Below are positions 1-11,951 of a DNA stretch of 64,000 nt, in pieces. Position 1 is the stretch's first letter. The number at the start of each line of letters is the position of its first letter. The notes under the pieces were generated by a model, which saw nothing but the letters and a program-made list of their open reading frames with translations, was not told the origin of the DNA and ran no database searches. Source of the DNA: Phaeosaccion multiseriatum (taxonomy: Eukaryota; Ochrophyta, other classes); NCBI GenBank assembly GCA_965112735.1, contig OZ218962.1, forward strand, positions 2,294,001 to 2,358,000, given 5' to 3'. Made by a program: the position numbers and the translations under genes.

Positions 1-48
1 CCTCCCGGCCACACACTCTCTAAAACCTTACTATACATATATGAACAG

Positions 49-1801
49 CACCGCATTATGGGGCGGATACGTGAGCAGCTGACCGCCTTCTTGGTCGGCT
101 TCTACGACGTTATCCCCGAAGCCCTCCTCACTGTGTTCGACTTTCAAGAGCTTGAGCTGCTCATGTGTGGACTGCCGCGCATAGAGCTCGAGGATTGGAG
201 GGTCAATACAGACTATGCCGGCTTCTTCGAGCGGCAGGGGCTCAAGCATAAGGTGGGGTTGGTTGGTTGGTTGGTTGGTGGGTGGGTTGCTGAGTGAGTG
301 AGTGGGTGTGTGGGGGGGGGGTACGTGGGTAGGTAGGTAGGACGGTTGGTTGGGTTGGGTTGGGTTGGGTTGGGTTGGTTGGTTGGTTGTTTGGTCGGTT
401 GGTTTGTTGGTTGGTGGGTTGGTTGGTTGGCTGTCTGGTTTGTTCGGTAGGGTGAGCGTTGGGGTGCAAGTATGTCTTTGGCAGTTGGGGAGATGTTACG
501 GAACCTTACGTAGCCCGTGGTATAGTGCTGGATGATGAGTTGAGGTATGCCCTCAAGTGGCCGGAGCCTTGATCTGTAAGACTGAAACTGAAACTACTCC
601 CTCCTCCCCCCACCACACACATACACGCACACACGCATGCACGCGGACACACGATCAAACACGCCTCTTCACACACCTACACACATACACTCACATCTCC
701 ACACACACACACACACCCGCACACACTTCTATACACACACCTACACCCACACCCGCACACATACACACACGCACACACACGCACACACACACACGCACAC
801 ACACGCACGCACACACGCACGCCAGGTTGTAAAGTGGTTCTGGGAGGTGCTGGAGGAGTTTGAGACAGAGCAGAAGGCGCGGCTCTTGCAGTTCGTGACG
901 GGTACCTCTGGAGTACCCAGCCAGGGCTTTGCGGTGCTGCAGGGCAACGACGGAAACATACGCCGCTTCACCATCAACGGCGTCAGTCTATCGGGCGGAC
1001 TCTTTCCAAGAGGTGTGTGGAGAGGCTAGGAGGAGAGGGAAGAGAGGGAGGGAGGGAGAGAGGGAAGGAGGGAAGGAGGAAAGGAATGAGGGGGTAAGGG
1101 AATGAGGGAGAGCGAGAGAGAGACAGCTGAAGAGGGCGAGACAGGGCGCGCGGGCGGGAGGGAGAGAAGGAGACAGAGAGGAATGGAGACCCTGTCTTGT
1201 CTGCGCATCGCTGCTGCGCCAATACCTTAGCGCGAGAGTGATGCCCGGCGGGCTGAAGGAACAGAATGCACTGAAACTGAAATCCTAGCACCACTTCGTT
1301 CCTCCCTCCTCCCTTCTCCCACGTCCCACTCGCATACTCCGCCGTGCCTGCCCTCCGTGGGGATGGGAAACCCGTCGACGGTTTCGGTTTCCCCAATGGT
1401 CACCATGGCGTCCTCTCTCTCTTTCTCTCTCTGCAGCTCATACGGTGAGTGAGTGTGGCTCTGCATGGCAGTGAACTTGACAAGAAGTGGCGTTGTCGCC
1501 GCCCATAACAAACAATCACTTGAGATCGATAAGGGATCCTTGGGTCAGTAACTGAAACTAACGCACAGCTTGCCTGGGTGGGATGCTGGTCAGCACCGTC
1601 TCCTCCTCAAGTCTGATAAATCCCGCGTTCGCGCGTCCCCTCCCCTCCTCCCCCCCTCCTTCTCCTTCCTTCTCCTCCCTGTATCACCAACTGCAGTGCT
1701 TCAACCGCATCGACTTGCCGCTCTACGCCAGCCGGAGTGACCTCAAGCAGTACCTGTCACTCGCCATTCAGCTCGAATGCACGGGCTTCGACATCGATTA
1801 A
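49..1801 (+). CDS. HECT-domain E3 ubiquitin ligase, HUWE1/TOM1/UPL-like, C-terminal part (5' end outside window)
   Basis: Only the last part of the gene is present. Exons are 49-252, 826-1012, 1437-1444 and 1697-1801, joined in phase to a TAA stop at 1799-1801. The residues follow the HECT C-lobe of HUWE1-type ligases: AFLVGFYDVIP, ELELLMCGLPRIELEDW, VKWFWEVLEEF, ARLLQFVTGTSGVP, then AHTCFNRIDLPLY. The Cys in AHTCFN (codon 1697-1699) is the expected ubiquitin thioester cysteine, and the protein ends EGF-like as TGFDID. The third exon is only 8 nt and supplies most of the AHT codons. The ligase would transfer ubiquitin from an E2 to substrates in cytosol or nucleus. The window starts inside the preceding intron (acceptor AG at 47-48). 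Family assignment is strong; the exact orthologue is not resolvable from this end. Confidence 0.93.
253..825 (+). repeat. Intron with (GGTT)n/(GGGTT)n and (AC)n tracts
   Basis: This intron of the HECT gene is almost wholly simple sequence. A GGTTGGTTGG/TTGGG tract runs about 256-440 and a CACACA/CACGCA tract about 614-820, ending at the acceptor CGCCAG. A copy of the CTGAAACTGAAAC motif lies at 580-597 and a CTTACGTAG element at about 504-512 between the tracts. Confidence 0.9.
1680..1696 (+). repeat. Dispersed motif M1 forming a splice acceptor
   Basis: TGTATCACCAACTGCAG ends exactly at the acceptor of the last HECT exon. The dispersed TATCACCAAC motif therefore supplies the 3' splice site (CTGCAG) directly upstream of the catalytic-cysteine codon. 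The same motif occurs about 35 times in the window. Confidence 0.85.
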
Positions 1802-3365
1802 GTAAAGAGGGCCCGTCCCCGCACCTCCCAGGAGAAGGGAGGGAGGAGGGGCGGGGCGCAGTCGGGCACGGAGGGGGGAGGGCGCAAGGAGCAGCGACCG
1901 AATTCTGACCCACTCCGGTTCTTGGCCTCTTCATTCAACCCTCCACTTCGAAGCAAGCAGCGTACTGCACACACGCACGCACGCACGCTCCAGAGGTCTC
2001 AACACCATTGTGGGTGTACCCAAATCACTTCGGTGGTGGCGGCGCCGGCGGCGGCGACGGTGGTGGTGATGGTGGTGATGGTGGTGGTGGTGGTGGTCGT
2101 GGCGGTTGGTTCAGCGGTCGGCGTCCACAAGTCTCTTGGCGTGGGACGTCACGACAGGCAAAATTCGTATTCCAAAACTAAAGTACTTCACACAAAAGAG
2201 AATATACATTTATGGCAACGTGCAACCCTTCCTTTCCACCTGTGCAGTCCAATGTATAACAAGGACGGGACAGAGAAGGGGAGTTTATTATTTATCAGAG
2301 GGTTGGGGTTGATCACCCCGCTTCGCTTCTTGGATGAGGCAACGTTCCTGAACGAACGTACCTAGTCATACGATCACCTAGTGGAGTGTGATAGGTACAA
2401 AAGGGGGAGAGCGGGCAAACAAAATGGGCACCAGCCACCAGTGATGATGAGTTGGAACCAATGAGGCGTGAGGAAATTCGAGCCCGGCGTGCCTTAAGTT
2501 CTTGGTTCGCGCAGCCTTTGCTCGTGTCGGATCTCTCAAGGGCCCGCATTGATCTCTGATCTCCTCTCTCCCAGCACGGATTGTGGGCGGTTGCTACTGG
2601 CGGTACCAGGGTAGAGTTTTACAAGGGTTTTATACCATGCGGGGTACAGGTATCGGCAGGTACCCCCAAACGGGCGGAAGGGCAACAAGCATAAGGCAAT
2701 GAAAATCTCATAAAGTCTGTAACTGCTGTCTTCGGGATTGGGAGCTGGTTATACGTGAGACTCGGGCGGGGTAGAGCAACCGGGAGAGGAGTAGGGTGTG
2801 AAGCGAGGAGCAAGCTCGTCCCACACGAGCACGCAGCAGAAAGGGAGGGAGGGGACAAAGCCAGGACGTTAGGTAGGTTGGTAGGAAGAGGGAAAGGGGG
2901 AGAGAAGGGGCAGAGGAAGCCAGAGGGGACACGGAGCAGAGAGAGGGGGAGGGGGGGAGGAGGAGGCCCCCTTTGGCATTGAGAGAGAAGGAAAAGGAAA
3001 GGAATTAGGAGGGCGCGTGTGGAATAGTAGGAGTGCTCGTGAAGGAGAGGAAAAAAGGGAAAGGTTTCAAGCGGCCAGGACCGACCGGCCGGTGAAGAGA
3101 CAGCGAAGCACCACTTGCTGTGGACCGTGACTCGTCTGTGCCGAAGGAATTCCCCACCGATAGATTTTTCGCTCCTGCTGTTTTATTCTGCGAGAGTAAA
3201 GCTGAAGAGAACGCCCAGCAACTCCCATGCTCATTGCGCCTCGCGCCCTGCCTTCCCACTCCCTGCCAACAGGTGCAGCAGATAGAATAGACGCTCGAGC
3301 AAAACATGGATTGCGCATGAAGTGCTTTCTTTAAAGAGTTCGTGGGGATATGATCTGACGCGCAG

Positions 3366-3404
<39 letters not shown>

Positions 3405-3607
3405 CTACTTGGCCTGGTGAGGCAACAACGCAGCAAGCGACGCAGTAACGGCGAAACGCCGGGAGTGTTTTGGTGGGACTCCGCCGAACCGCAGGCAGCG
3501 ACAGCTTCTTGCGGCCGACAAGATTGGGATGGTTCTCCTTCTCAGCAAAGCCTGCGGGCAGTGAGAGCTCTGATACTGCCCAACCACCGTGCTAGGTACT
3601 GCCCAAC
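1802..3607. other. Intergenic region, HECT 3' end to HSF-type gene start
   Basis: I see no supportable coding exon. The stretch holds a GGTGGT/GGCGGC tract near 2035-2105, purine-rich GGGAGG tracts near 2860-3010, and a (CAG)n run at about 3366-3402 in the probable 5' leader of the downstream gene. Promoter elements could not be assigned. Confidence 0.6.
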
Positions 3608-3617
3608 ATGGCAAGTG

Positions 3618-3653
<36 letters not shown>

Positions 3654-4879
3654 GCGGCGTGGGAATGTCTGCTGCTACCCCAGTCCCCACAGCCCCCCCC
3701 ACCAGCGCCAGGAGCAACAACAACAACAACAACAACAACAGCAGCAGCAGCAGCAGCAGCAGCAATAGCAATAACGACAGCACCAGCAGGGAGGCAATGG
3801 TGAAGCAGCACTTCCTCCCCAAGCTGCTGCACATGCTCAAAGAAGACCCCGGCAGTATGACGGCCGCTTGTATCCGCTGGGATGAAGGAGCGGTGGTGCT
3901 CGAGTCTCCCGCTGTCTTTGCCGACGCCATCCTACCGCGCTACTTTCGCACCCCGAACTACAACTCGTTCCAGCGGCAGCTTAACTATTACGGCTTTCGT
4001 AAGATTCAGGGCGGCCGCGAGAAGGATGCCAAGACCATTTATTTTAACGAGAAGCTGCGGAATCGCCCAGTCAGGGCCCTTTTGAGCCTCCACAAGAGGA
4101 GTGGTCGACACGCGCCGAGGCTTGTTGAGGCACGATCCGCTGCAGCAGCGGCAGCCGTGGTGGCAGAGAGAGAGCGAGGGACTGTTCGACCCAGACTAGT
4201 AAGTGGGGTTGGCCCCGCGGAGGATGAGTACGAGGCAGCGGCAGCCGTGGCCAGGCAAGCGACAGCCAAAGCTGTGGCACATCGAAGGGCTGAGGCGGAG
4301 GGAACGCATCGCAGTGGATGGGAGGGAGCGGAGGGGTATGCGTCGCCGTCGTCGTTTTGGTGGTCGTCCTCGTCGTCGCCCTCGTTATTGTCACCACCAC
4401 TGACACATACATATAACAGATCACCAACTGGTGTATCACCATCTGGTTTATCATCAACTGAGACTTTTGGCGTTGGTGCAAGAGGCGCCGCGGCGGCAGG
4501 AGAAGGCAGCTGGAGAAGCGAGACAGTCGGGAAAGTGAGGGAGAGCGGAGGTGCAGCACCGGGCTATGGAGGAGGAGGAGGAGGAGGAGGAGGAGGAGGA
4601 GGAGGATGGAGGCACGTACCCCCCGCCGCAGGGACGGTGAATGATGAGGATGACGAGGATGACACGTCGCTGCACAATCTACTCCTTAGCGAAGAGGACG
4701 ATGATCACCACCAGCAGCACCAGCCCCACCACCACCAGCATCAGCACCAGCACCAGCACCAGCACCAGAAGCAGCACCAGCACAAAAATCAGCACCAGCA
4801 CCAAAAGCAGCACCAGCAGCAACGACTGCACCAGCATTACCCGCAACAGCAGCAACAGCCCGAGCAGCAGCATCATCAT

Positions 4880-4934
<55 letters not shown>

Positions 4935-5908
4935 TGCACTTTGCTGCAAGTCACGATGACCACGCAGACCAGCAGATGCACCCCGCTCTCTCGCCAGCGG
5001 ACAGTTATCAGCAGCAAAGCCACTACAACTACCCACGCACAAACGCTGAACAACAGGAGCGGCACCTCGTGAGACAGCAGCAGAGGCAGTTCAAGGCCTC
5101 GCGTAAGCGATCGAGCTCAATCTTCGGTAGTAGGTCTCCCGAACCTTGTAGTATCCCTGCTTCTATGATAGGCTATTCGGGCCTCGGCAGGCTCGGCGGA
5201 GGAGAACGAAGGGGTGGAGGAAGAGAAGGAGAAGGAGGCGAAGAAGGAAGGAGGGGTGGTGATGGTGGTGGTGGCGGAGGAGGAGTAAGAGGAGGAGAAG
5301 AAGAAGAAGAAGGAGAAGAAGAAGAGGAAGGAGGAGGAGGAGGAGGAGGAGAAGGAGCAGGAGGAGGAGGAGGAGGAGGAGGAGGAGGAGGAGGAGGAGG
5401 AGGAGGAGGAGGAGGAGGAGGAGGAGGAGGAGGAGGAGGAGGAGGAGGAGGAGGAGGAGGAGGAGGAGGCAAAGGAGGAGGAGAAGGGGCAGGAGGAGGA
5501 GGAGGAGCAGGAGGAGCAGGAGGAGGAGGGGGAGGAGAAAGAGGAGGAGGAGGAGGAGGAGGAGGAGGAGGAGGAGGAGGAGGAGGAGGAGGAGGAGGAG
5601 GAGGAGGAGGAGGAGGAGGAGGAGGAGGAGGAGAAGGAGGGGGGGGAGGAGGAGGAGGAGGAGGAGGTAGGGGGGGAGAGAAGAAGGCCAAGGTCGTGAG
5701 TGACGCACACCGCAAGACCATTTGTGAGAACGAGAGTAATCACGACCAGCAGGATCTCTTCAGGGAGGTCGACTTCGAAGGACCATCGCCTTCTCATCGA
5801 ATGTGGGGCATCGAACCGAGCAACAACTCAAAGCGTGTGTACAGAGGTAAATCCGAGCAGTATGCGTACATCAGCAGCGGGAGCAGTGCTGACACCAGCA
5901 ACAACGGC

Positions 5909-5956
<48 letters not shown>

Positions 5957-7832
5957 GAGGAGGAGGAGGAGGGGGAGGACGGGAAGGAGGAGGAGAAGGA
6001 GGAGAAGGAGGGGGGGGAATCGAAGCTCCGTTCGCACCACCGGATGGCAGTGAATCACCACAACGACAACGCCCACGTCCACGACCACCACTGTAGAGGG
6101 GGTGGAGACAGGACAAGCGGGACAAGAAGTAGGGCAAGCACCTGGAACGCATCCAGCCCGCACTCTCGTAACTTTGAGCCCGTCGCCTTGGCCCAGTACG
6201 ACCCGCAGCTCGGTATGGGCCATCGCCGGCGCTCCTCCTTCGAACTGACAGTGGCTTCCGAGGTGAGATGGCGTGATACATGATACGCGACATGATGTGA
6301 CAAGTGCAGGGGGGATGGGTGCGCGTGTGCTACTACTTGTATCACTGTATCACTGTATCACTGGGCTGGCCCCTTTTCTTTCTCTCCTCCTCAGTCTTTC
6401 TCTCTCTGTCTGTGTCTCGCTCTTCCTCTCTCTCTCTCGCTCCCTCTCCCTCTCCCTCTCCCTCTCCCGCTCCCTCTCCATTCACCTCTCCTCCCCCCCC
6501 CCCTCCTCCTCCTCCTCCTCCTCCTCCTCTTCCTCCCCCTCCTTCCCCTCCCCCCCCTCCCTCCACCGAACAGATTGGTGGGGAGCTCCTAACTGAGGCG
6601 GACATTTTCACCAGCGCCAAACTCTCGACCCTCCACGGGACCCCCGGGGGGCACATACGCAACTGCCGGCAGAGCAGCGAAGCGAGCACATCGACTGGCA
6701 GCCGCTGGGCGAGCTCGCATGGGTCGGATGCGATGTTTGACAGCCACCAGTTAACCGTCCTCGCGGCTGCTGGTGGTCCTGTATCACCAACTGCTGCTGT
6801 TAACTCTGGGGCTGCTGGATTGGAGCAGTGGCACTCCGTCTACTTTATGGAGGACGACGAGGAGGAGGAGGGATGGCATGAGCACCAAGACGTGGCGGCA
6901 CAGGCGAAAGAGCAGCGGCAGTTGGTGCTACAGCAGCAGCAGCAGCACCACCACCACCACCGCCACCACATCCACCACGAGCGGCAGCAGCAGCAGTCGG
7001 TGATACTCCAGCAGCAAGACCGTCAGCATGCACCAGCATCACAGCGCCAGCCCCAGGCAATGAAGGAGACGTCTGGCGCCGACCGGCTCAGGCCGGGTCT
7101 TGGGATGGACTTTGCTCCGCCTCTGCCTCCCTCGAACGAGTCCAGCCTGTCCAGCGAGGGCGGCGTCTCCGTGCTGTCGCCCTTGATGCTCTCGTCCTCG
7201 TCCTCATCGCGAGACATCAGCATACCCCCCGCCCCCACCGCGTTGAGTCAGCAGGTGGGGATCCAGCAGCTGCTCAAGACAGTACAACGGTTACCATTCG
7301 AGTCTACAGCTAGGAATGGTGGTGGTTTCCAAGGGGCACTCTCTCCGCCTTTGGGGCGCGGTTTGAACGTGTCATCCGGCAGCATGAGCAGAGGAGGAGG
7401 AGGAGGGGCAGGAGGAGGGGCAAGAGGAAGGAGGGCAGCAGTTGGTGATACGGCAGGAGCGGGCGGTGGTTCGGCAGTCGGAGGAGCTCTGAGCGAGAGC
7501 AGCGCCACGCCCGCTCGATGCGGCAACAACATCGCCACCCCTCCTCCCCTGGTGTCTCCGTTCAGCGTGTCTCCACCACCTTCTCCTTCCTCCTCCTCCT
7601 GCTCTTCCTGCTCTTCCTCCTCCTCCCCGTCCTCGTCCTCCTTCTTCTCCTCCTCCACCTCCACGTCCGTCTCGTCATCAGCCTCCTTGGTGCAAATGAC
7701 CATGACCGCTCACATCTCCTCCCGAGCCCCCTGCAACGGAGGAATAGTCGCGGGCGGAGAAGGAAGAGCGAAGCGGATTGCATCAGAAGGAGAGGACTCA
7801 ATAGTAACAGCAATGGCACCTTCATCGGCAGT

Positions 7833-7865
<33 letters not shown>

Positions 7866-7923
7866 TGGTAGTACGGTCGCCAGGGAGGTCACCAAGGCTG
7901 AAGACAGGAGCGACACCACTTGA
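3608..7923 (+). CDS. Heat-shock-factor-type DNA-binding protein with very long low-complexity regions
   Basis: Two exons, 3608-6262 and 6574-7923, join in phase 0 to give about 1,334 residues. The acceptor is CACCGAACAG. Residues about 61-160 are an HSF-type DNA-binding domain: FLPKLLHMLKEDP, an IRW core, then ILPRYFRTPNYNSFQRQLN and YYGFRKI, matching the conserved recognition-helix region SFxRQLNxYGF. It should bind DNA in the nucleus. No clear leucine-zipper oligomerisation region is visible, because most of the rest is poly-Ser, poly-Asn, His/Gln-rich, poly-Gln, a Gly run encoded by (GGA)n at about 5331-5680, and acidic runs. The protein also carries several copies of dispersed motif M1 in its codons (SPTG/VSPSG/LSSTE, VSPTAA, AVGDTA, AVGST). 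The start ATG lies in CCCAACATGGCA. The DNA-binding domain is certain; target genes and stress role are unknown. Confidence 0.9.
4418..4462 (+). repeat. Three degenerate tandem copies of dispersed motif M1 inside an exon
   Basis: ATCACCAACTGG, TATCACCATCTGG and TATCATCAACTGA follow each other and encode SPTG, VSPSG and LSSTE in the HSF-type protein. They look like one short unit that multiplied in place. Confidence 0.75.
5331..5680 (+). repeat. (GGA)n coding microsatellite, poly-Gly
   Basis: About 350 bp of nearly pure GGA triplets stay in one frame inside the first exon of the HSF-type gene and encode Gly with occasional Glu, Ala, Lys and Arg. The flanking frame is open on both sides. Confidence 0.9.
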
Positions 7924-10019
7924 GCGGCGTGTATGTGGCGAAACGGTAAGCACCCCTGAAGCGGTATGACGGGGCGGCACTTGCTTGGGTCTTGGAGGCG
8001 CTTTCGGCTGGTCTTGACGCGAGGAGACAGGCAGAGGGGCGGAAGGGGGAGAAGAAGGGGAGAGGAGGGACGATGGTGCGTCGCTTGTGAAACGGGGGTA
8101 ACTCAGAGGGCGGCAAGTGTTTGATTAGGCTGTCATAGCTAAGGGGCGTAACATAGTAGGTTTACAGGAGAGGATGTAAAAGAAGGGGTGGAATAGGCAG
8201 CAAAGGAGGTGAACAACAGCGTCTGTAAGCAGGTTGCAGCTCGTTTCACTGGGAGGTCTCCCAGCCAGCCAGACCAGTGAATCAGAGCTCGACCGTGGCG
8301 ATGGTGGCAGCAGTCGTTCTTTAGATCTATAGATAGTAGCAGTACAGTAGAGAGCTAGCAATACCAGCCCAGTACTCGCATAGAGCAGTAGAGAGTAGTG
8401 ACATTGGCAGTAGCACAGGATACGAGGTTCGAAGGAGTAGTTTTACTTTTGGTCCTGTGTTTTTCCATCAAGACGGAGAGACGGGAAGGAGGGGGGGGGG
8501 GGGGGGGGGGGGGCTCGCAGCAACGGTGTGTCGGCCGGGCGGGTGTCACTCTTAGACACAGCCACACACCACAGCTAGGACAACACCCCCTTTCGTTGGG
8601 AATGCGCGGCAATAGGAGCGGTCGTAGGAGTAGTAGTAGTAGGTGGATGTGGAGGCGGCAGGAGAGGTAAGTAGCTGGGATGTGGGGTCTCATCTTACAC
8701 GAATAGAGTATCGGTATTTAACTACTCGCAGTAGTCAACGACTACTTTTGTTTTAGCAAAAAGAACCAAAAGCACACGGCCCAAGACTTTCGGTATCGTA
8801 TTATTAAGCTCCACTGACTGTGCTGCGCAGCGACAGTGTCCTGCTCCTGCTGCTAGGCACTACTGCAGAACGATGTGGCAGCAGGCTATGGTATGGGGTG
8901 CGGGCAACACTTGCTAAGTGCGTTTCTCTCTTGAGCATGGTGATGAAGCGCCACCACGCGTAACTGGTTGTTCTCCCTCGGGAAGAGAACCAGCTGTGAA
9001 CCCTCCCGCCCTTCCGGACACTGTGCACTTGCTTCTTTCAGTTGCTGGACATGATGTATATATAGTCCGCCTACTAAGAAGCACTTCGGTAAGTGGGGCC
9101 GAGCACGACCAGTTGTGCTGCTGCTCCTGCCTCTGTCGACGGTGCTGGGGCAGTGACCAGCCAGTGGTGGAGCCGCAGGAGGTGCTGATGGTGGTGAGGT
9201 TGATGGCAATGGCAGCTCGCGCGATTCAGAAAGCGGCAGAGCCTCGACAGGGGCTGCTGGTGGGATTCCTTGCGCCGATGCATGCTGATGATGTAGATCA
9301 TGCAGGAGACCTCTTCTTCTCCTTCTGCCTCCCCCTTTTCCCTCTTATTCCGAATCTTCCTCGCCACCTTCGCCCCCAGATCTGAGAGTAGGGACATCTC
9401 TTGTGCCCTTGCATTTGGGTCTGCTTGGTTTGCTACAACAGAAGGGCTTCCACAGCTCTGAGCTGGATTTCTCGCCAACTTTCCCTGCTGCTTGCAAGCA
9501 GCAGCCAAGCAAATCTTCTAGGAAGGAAATGCTTGCCATCTTTCACTCAGCCACTACAAGCAGCAAGTCTTCCAATCCTTTAGTGTGTATGCTCAGGTCT
9601 TTCACTATACGTTCTGTCCCGTCCACCTTGCGCACCTCTTGTGTCCTTGCTTCAGGTCTTCCACAGCTGGTTTGCTTGTTTTAGGAGACACAGGAGCTGG
9701 CCGCGTCCTCCCATGATTTCCCTGCCAGCTCACCGCTGATTGCAAGCAGAAGTCTCCAGTTCTGTAGTGTCCATGTTCGGGTCCTCCGCCATGCGTTCGA
9801 TTGGGTGCATCTTGCCTTCAGAGATTTGATATTTGAGACGAAGAAATTGAAGAAGGGAGCGCATCTTCGCATGTTGGCTCTCTACTTGTTGCGTCACAGC
9901 TGGTTCTTACCCGTAGAGAAGACCTCCTCTTTTTTCCCTCTCTCCCTCCCTCCGTCCTTAGGAAAAGAATACCTCATTGCTTAGCGGGAGGGGCGAGCAG
10001 CAGCAGAAGCAGTAGCATC
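7924..10019. other. Intergenic region with a G-run and diverged repeats
   Basis: No convincing gene is seen. A poly-G run lies at about 8489-8512. Between about 9390 and 9790 phrases recur in diverged form: CTTGTG(C/T)CCTTGC, CTTCCACAGCT, and TTGCAAGCAG after TTTCCCTGC. This suggests an old tandem or segmental repeat. The left part is the 3' flank of the HSF-type gene and the right end the leader of the prefoldin gene. Confidence 0.5.
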
Positions 10020-11399
10020 ATGCTTGCACCCGAGGAGGAGGTGGAGGTGGAGGTGAGCAAAGGGCGGCCCCGCCCGGCCCATGTGGGCCCTCGATCCCAT
10101 CATCCCACGCGCTGCCCCTTTGCCCCACCCTTCCCCCCCGCTCTTTGCCTCTACTCTTTCCTCTCATGTTGGTGTTGTTCGTTGGCCCTTGTTGACCCCT
10201 TGCCCTCAGTGCCCCTTTTCATTACTCCCTGCCTCCCTCCCTCCCCCCCTCTGCCACTCCGCCCCTCCTTTCCTCCCTCTCCCTCCGTCTACCCCCCCCA
10301 CCCCCCACCCTCAACCCAACCTTCGTGCGACGGATGGACAGGTTCGATGGGAAGATCAGCAGTGTATTAACGAGTTCGGTCGCCTCAACAAGCGACAAGC
10401 AGAGATAAACGTAGAACACGCGGAGCTCAAGGTCCGTCCGTCATTGCCTTTTTTCCATTGCTAGCAGCCCTCCCTCCTCTATGAAGGAGTGCCAGTCTGC
10501 TTCCCGTACCATCACTATCCACTTCTCCTCTCACTGGTGGCCCCATCTCACGCTCAAACCTACCTCTTTTTCCCTCCCACACACACACACACTCTCTCTC
10601 TCCCTCTATCTTGTGCCTCCATCCCTCTCTTCTGGACACACACACACACACACACACACACACCTCCACAGGAGAAGCTGGACGGGCTCGACGACGCTAG
10701 CACCGAGCTCATGACGGGCGATGGAGGAACGGTCAAGCTCGCCCTCGGAGAGTGCTACATACAGTGCGATGAGGACTTTGCTACTGACTACTGTGAGCGC
10801 AAGCAGGAGGTGAGCGGAGGAATGGAGGGAGAGGGAGGGAGGGAGGGAGGTGAGAGGGGTAAAGGAGGGGATGGATGGATGAAGGGAGGGAGGGAGGGAG
10901 GGAGCGAGGAATCCACCCTCCCTCTGCTCACAAGTCTCACAAGCAAGCTTCAAACCCTGTTTTGTTTGTTTTGTTTTGTTTGTTTGTTTGTGGTATGCAT
11001 CAATAAATCAATCAATCAACCTATGAATCAGGAGGTGCAGGCGCTGATGGACAAGATAAGGGGGGAGGAGACAAACATTACCAAACGACAAGAGGTGAGG
11101 AGGAAGGAGGCCGGGGGGCGGTTGGGCGGTTGGTTGTATGTACCAACGCTTGGAGTGGGACGGTCGGAAGAGATATGGCAGTGGAAGCAAGTATGTCTCC
11201 ACCTCTGTACTACACCTCGCCCTTCCTTGCAGACTCCCTCCCCTCTCCTCTCCCCTCTCCATGTGCCTCCCTAAGCCCCCTGTCCGTCTGTTGCCATCCC
11301 CTCTCTCCTCTCTTTTGCTCGGTCCGTTGGTGACCGAGGCAGGAGCTCAGAAAGATCCTTTACGCGCGATTCGGCTCCTCCATCAATCTCGAGGCGTAG
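10020..11399 (+). CDS. PFDN4: Prefoldin subunit 4
   Basis: Five exons (10020-10052, 10342-10431, 10672-10809, 11032-11094, 11343-11399) give 126 residues, close to the roughly 130 of other PFDN4 proteins. All splices are phase 0. Hallmarks are VRWEDQQCINEFGRLN after an acidic N-terminus, the central LDDASTELM, a CYIQC strand region, a second coiled-coil helix (QALMDKIRGEE) and the near-invariant end LYARFGSSINLEA. Prefoldin 4 is a beta-type subunit of the hexameric cytosolic chaperone that hands unfolded actin and tubulin to the CCT chaperonin. Introns hold (CCCT)n, (AC)n, (GGGA)n and (GTTT)n tracts. Confidence 0.95.
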
Positions 11400-11951
11400 G
11401 GAGTACACCAAGTACAACAATTGGTAGTACAGCAGGTTGAAAGACAAAAGAACCCCCCATCGCCAAGCACACTCATCAGTCCAATCAAAGTGAGCTGTTC
11501 CCCAGTTCGATATTGCAGAGAAACAGGATTGAAACACGATGGAAACACTAACCAGCAAGCACTCACTAACTCACACAAGCGCGAGTGTGCGGTGCGTGAG
11601 TGAGTGTGTGTGTGTGCGGTAAGTCGCAAACGTTAACAGACGTTAACAGGCCCGAGGCTCTATGATCAATGGGAAGGTATAGATGTAGGGAGACAGAGGT
11701 GCTCAGAAGGACGCCATTGGTTTCTTTCTGACTATAGTCTGCTAAGATGAAGGACGTCTTTACTTGTTTACGCACCAGCGCAGGCAAGGCAGGCTGCACA
11801 CAACGGTCCTCTGAGCGCGATGCCATCACACGCAATCATTCAGTGCCACAGCCCCAACACAACTAAAGTAAGGAAATAACAGCAGCAGCCCTACACGATT
11901 CTGATTCTTCCAAGACTCCAAACGCGAAGGCCCACCAGACTGCCCTGCTGC
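11400..11951. other. Convergent intergenic region, prefoldin 4 / EHD
   Basis: This holds the 3' flanks of two converging genes. A variant M1 motif (ATTGGTAGTACAGCAG) lies at about 11419-11434, just past the prefoldin stop. No coding exon is seen. Confidence 0.6.

Noticed and set aside
3417-3803. 128-codon frame overlapping the start of the HSF-type gene
   Set aside because: Different frame from the HSF domain; made mostly of the shared CAG/CAA repeats.
5117-5797. Long minus-strand frames of poly-Ser, poly-Leu and poly-Pro
   Set aside because: They are the other frames of the (GGA)n tract in the HSF-type exon and have no non-repetitive sequence.
9074-9508. 144-codon minus-strand frame
   Set aside because: No recognisable domain, overlaps diverged internal repeats, and no splice partner was found.
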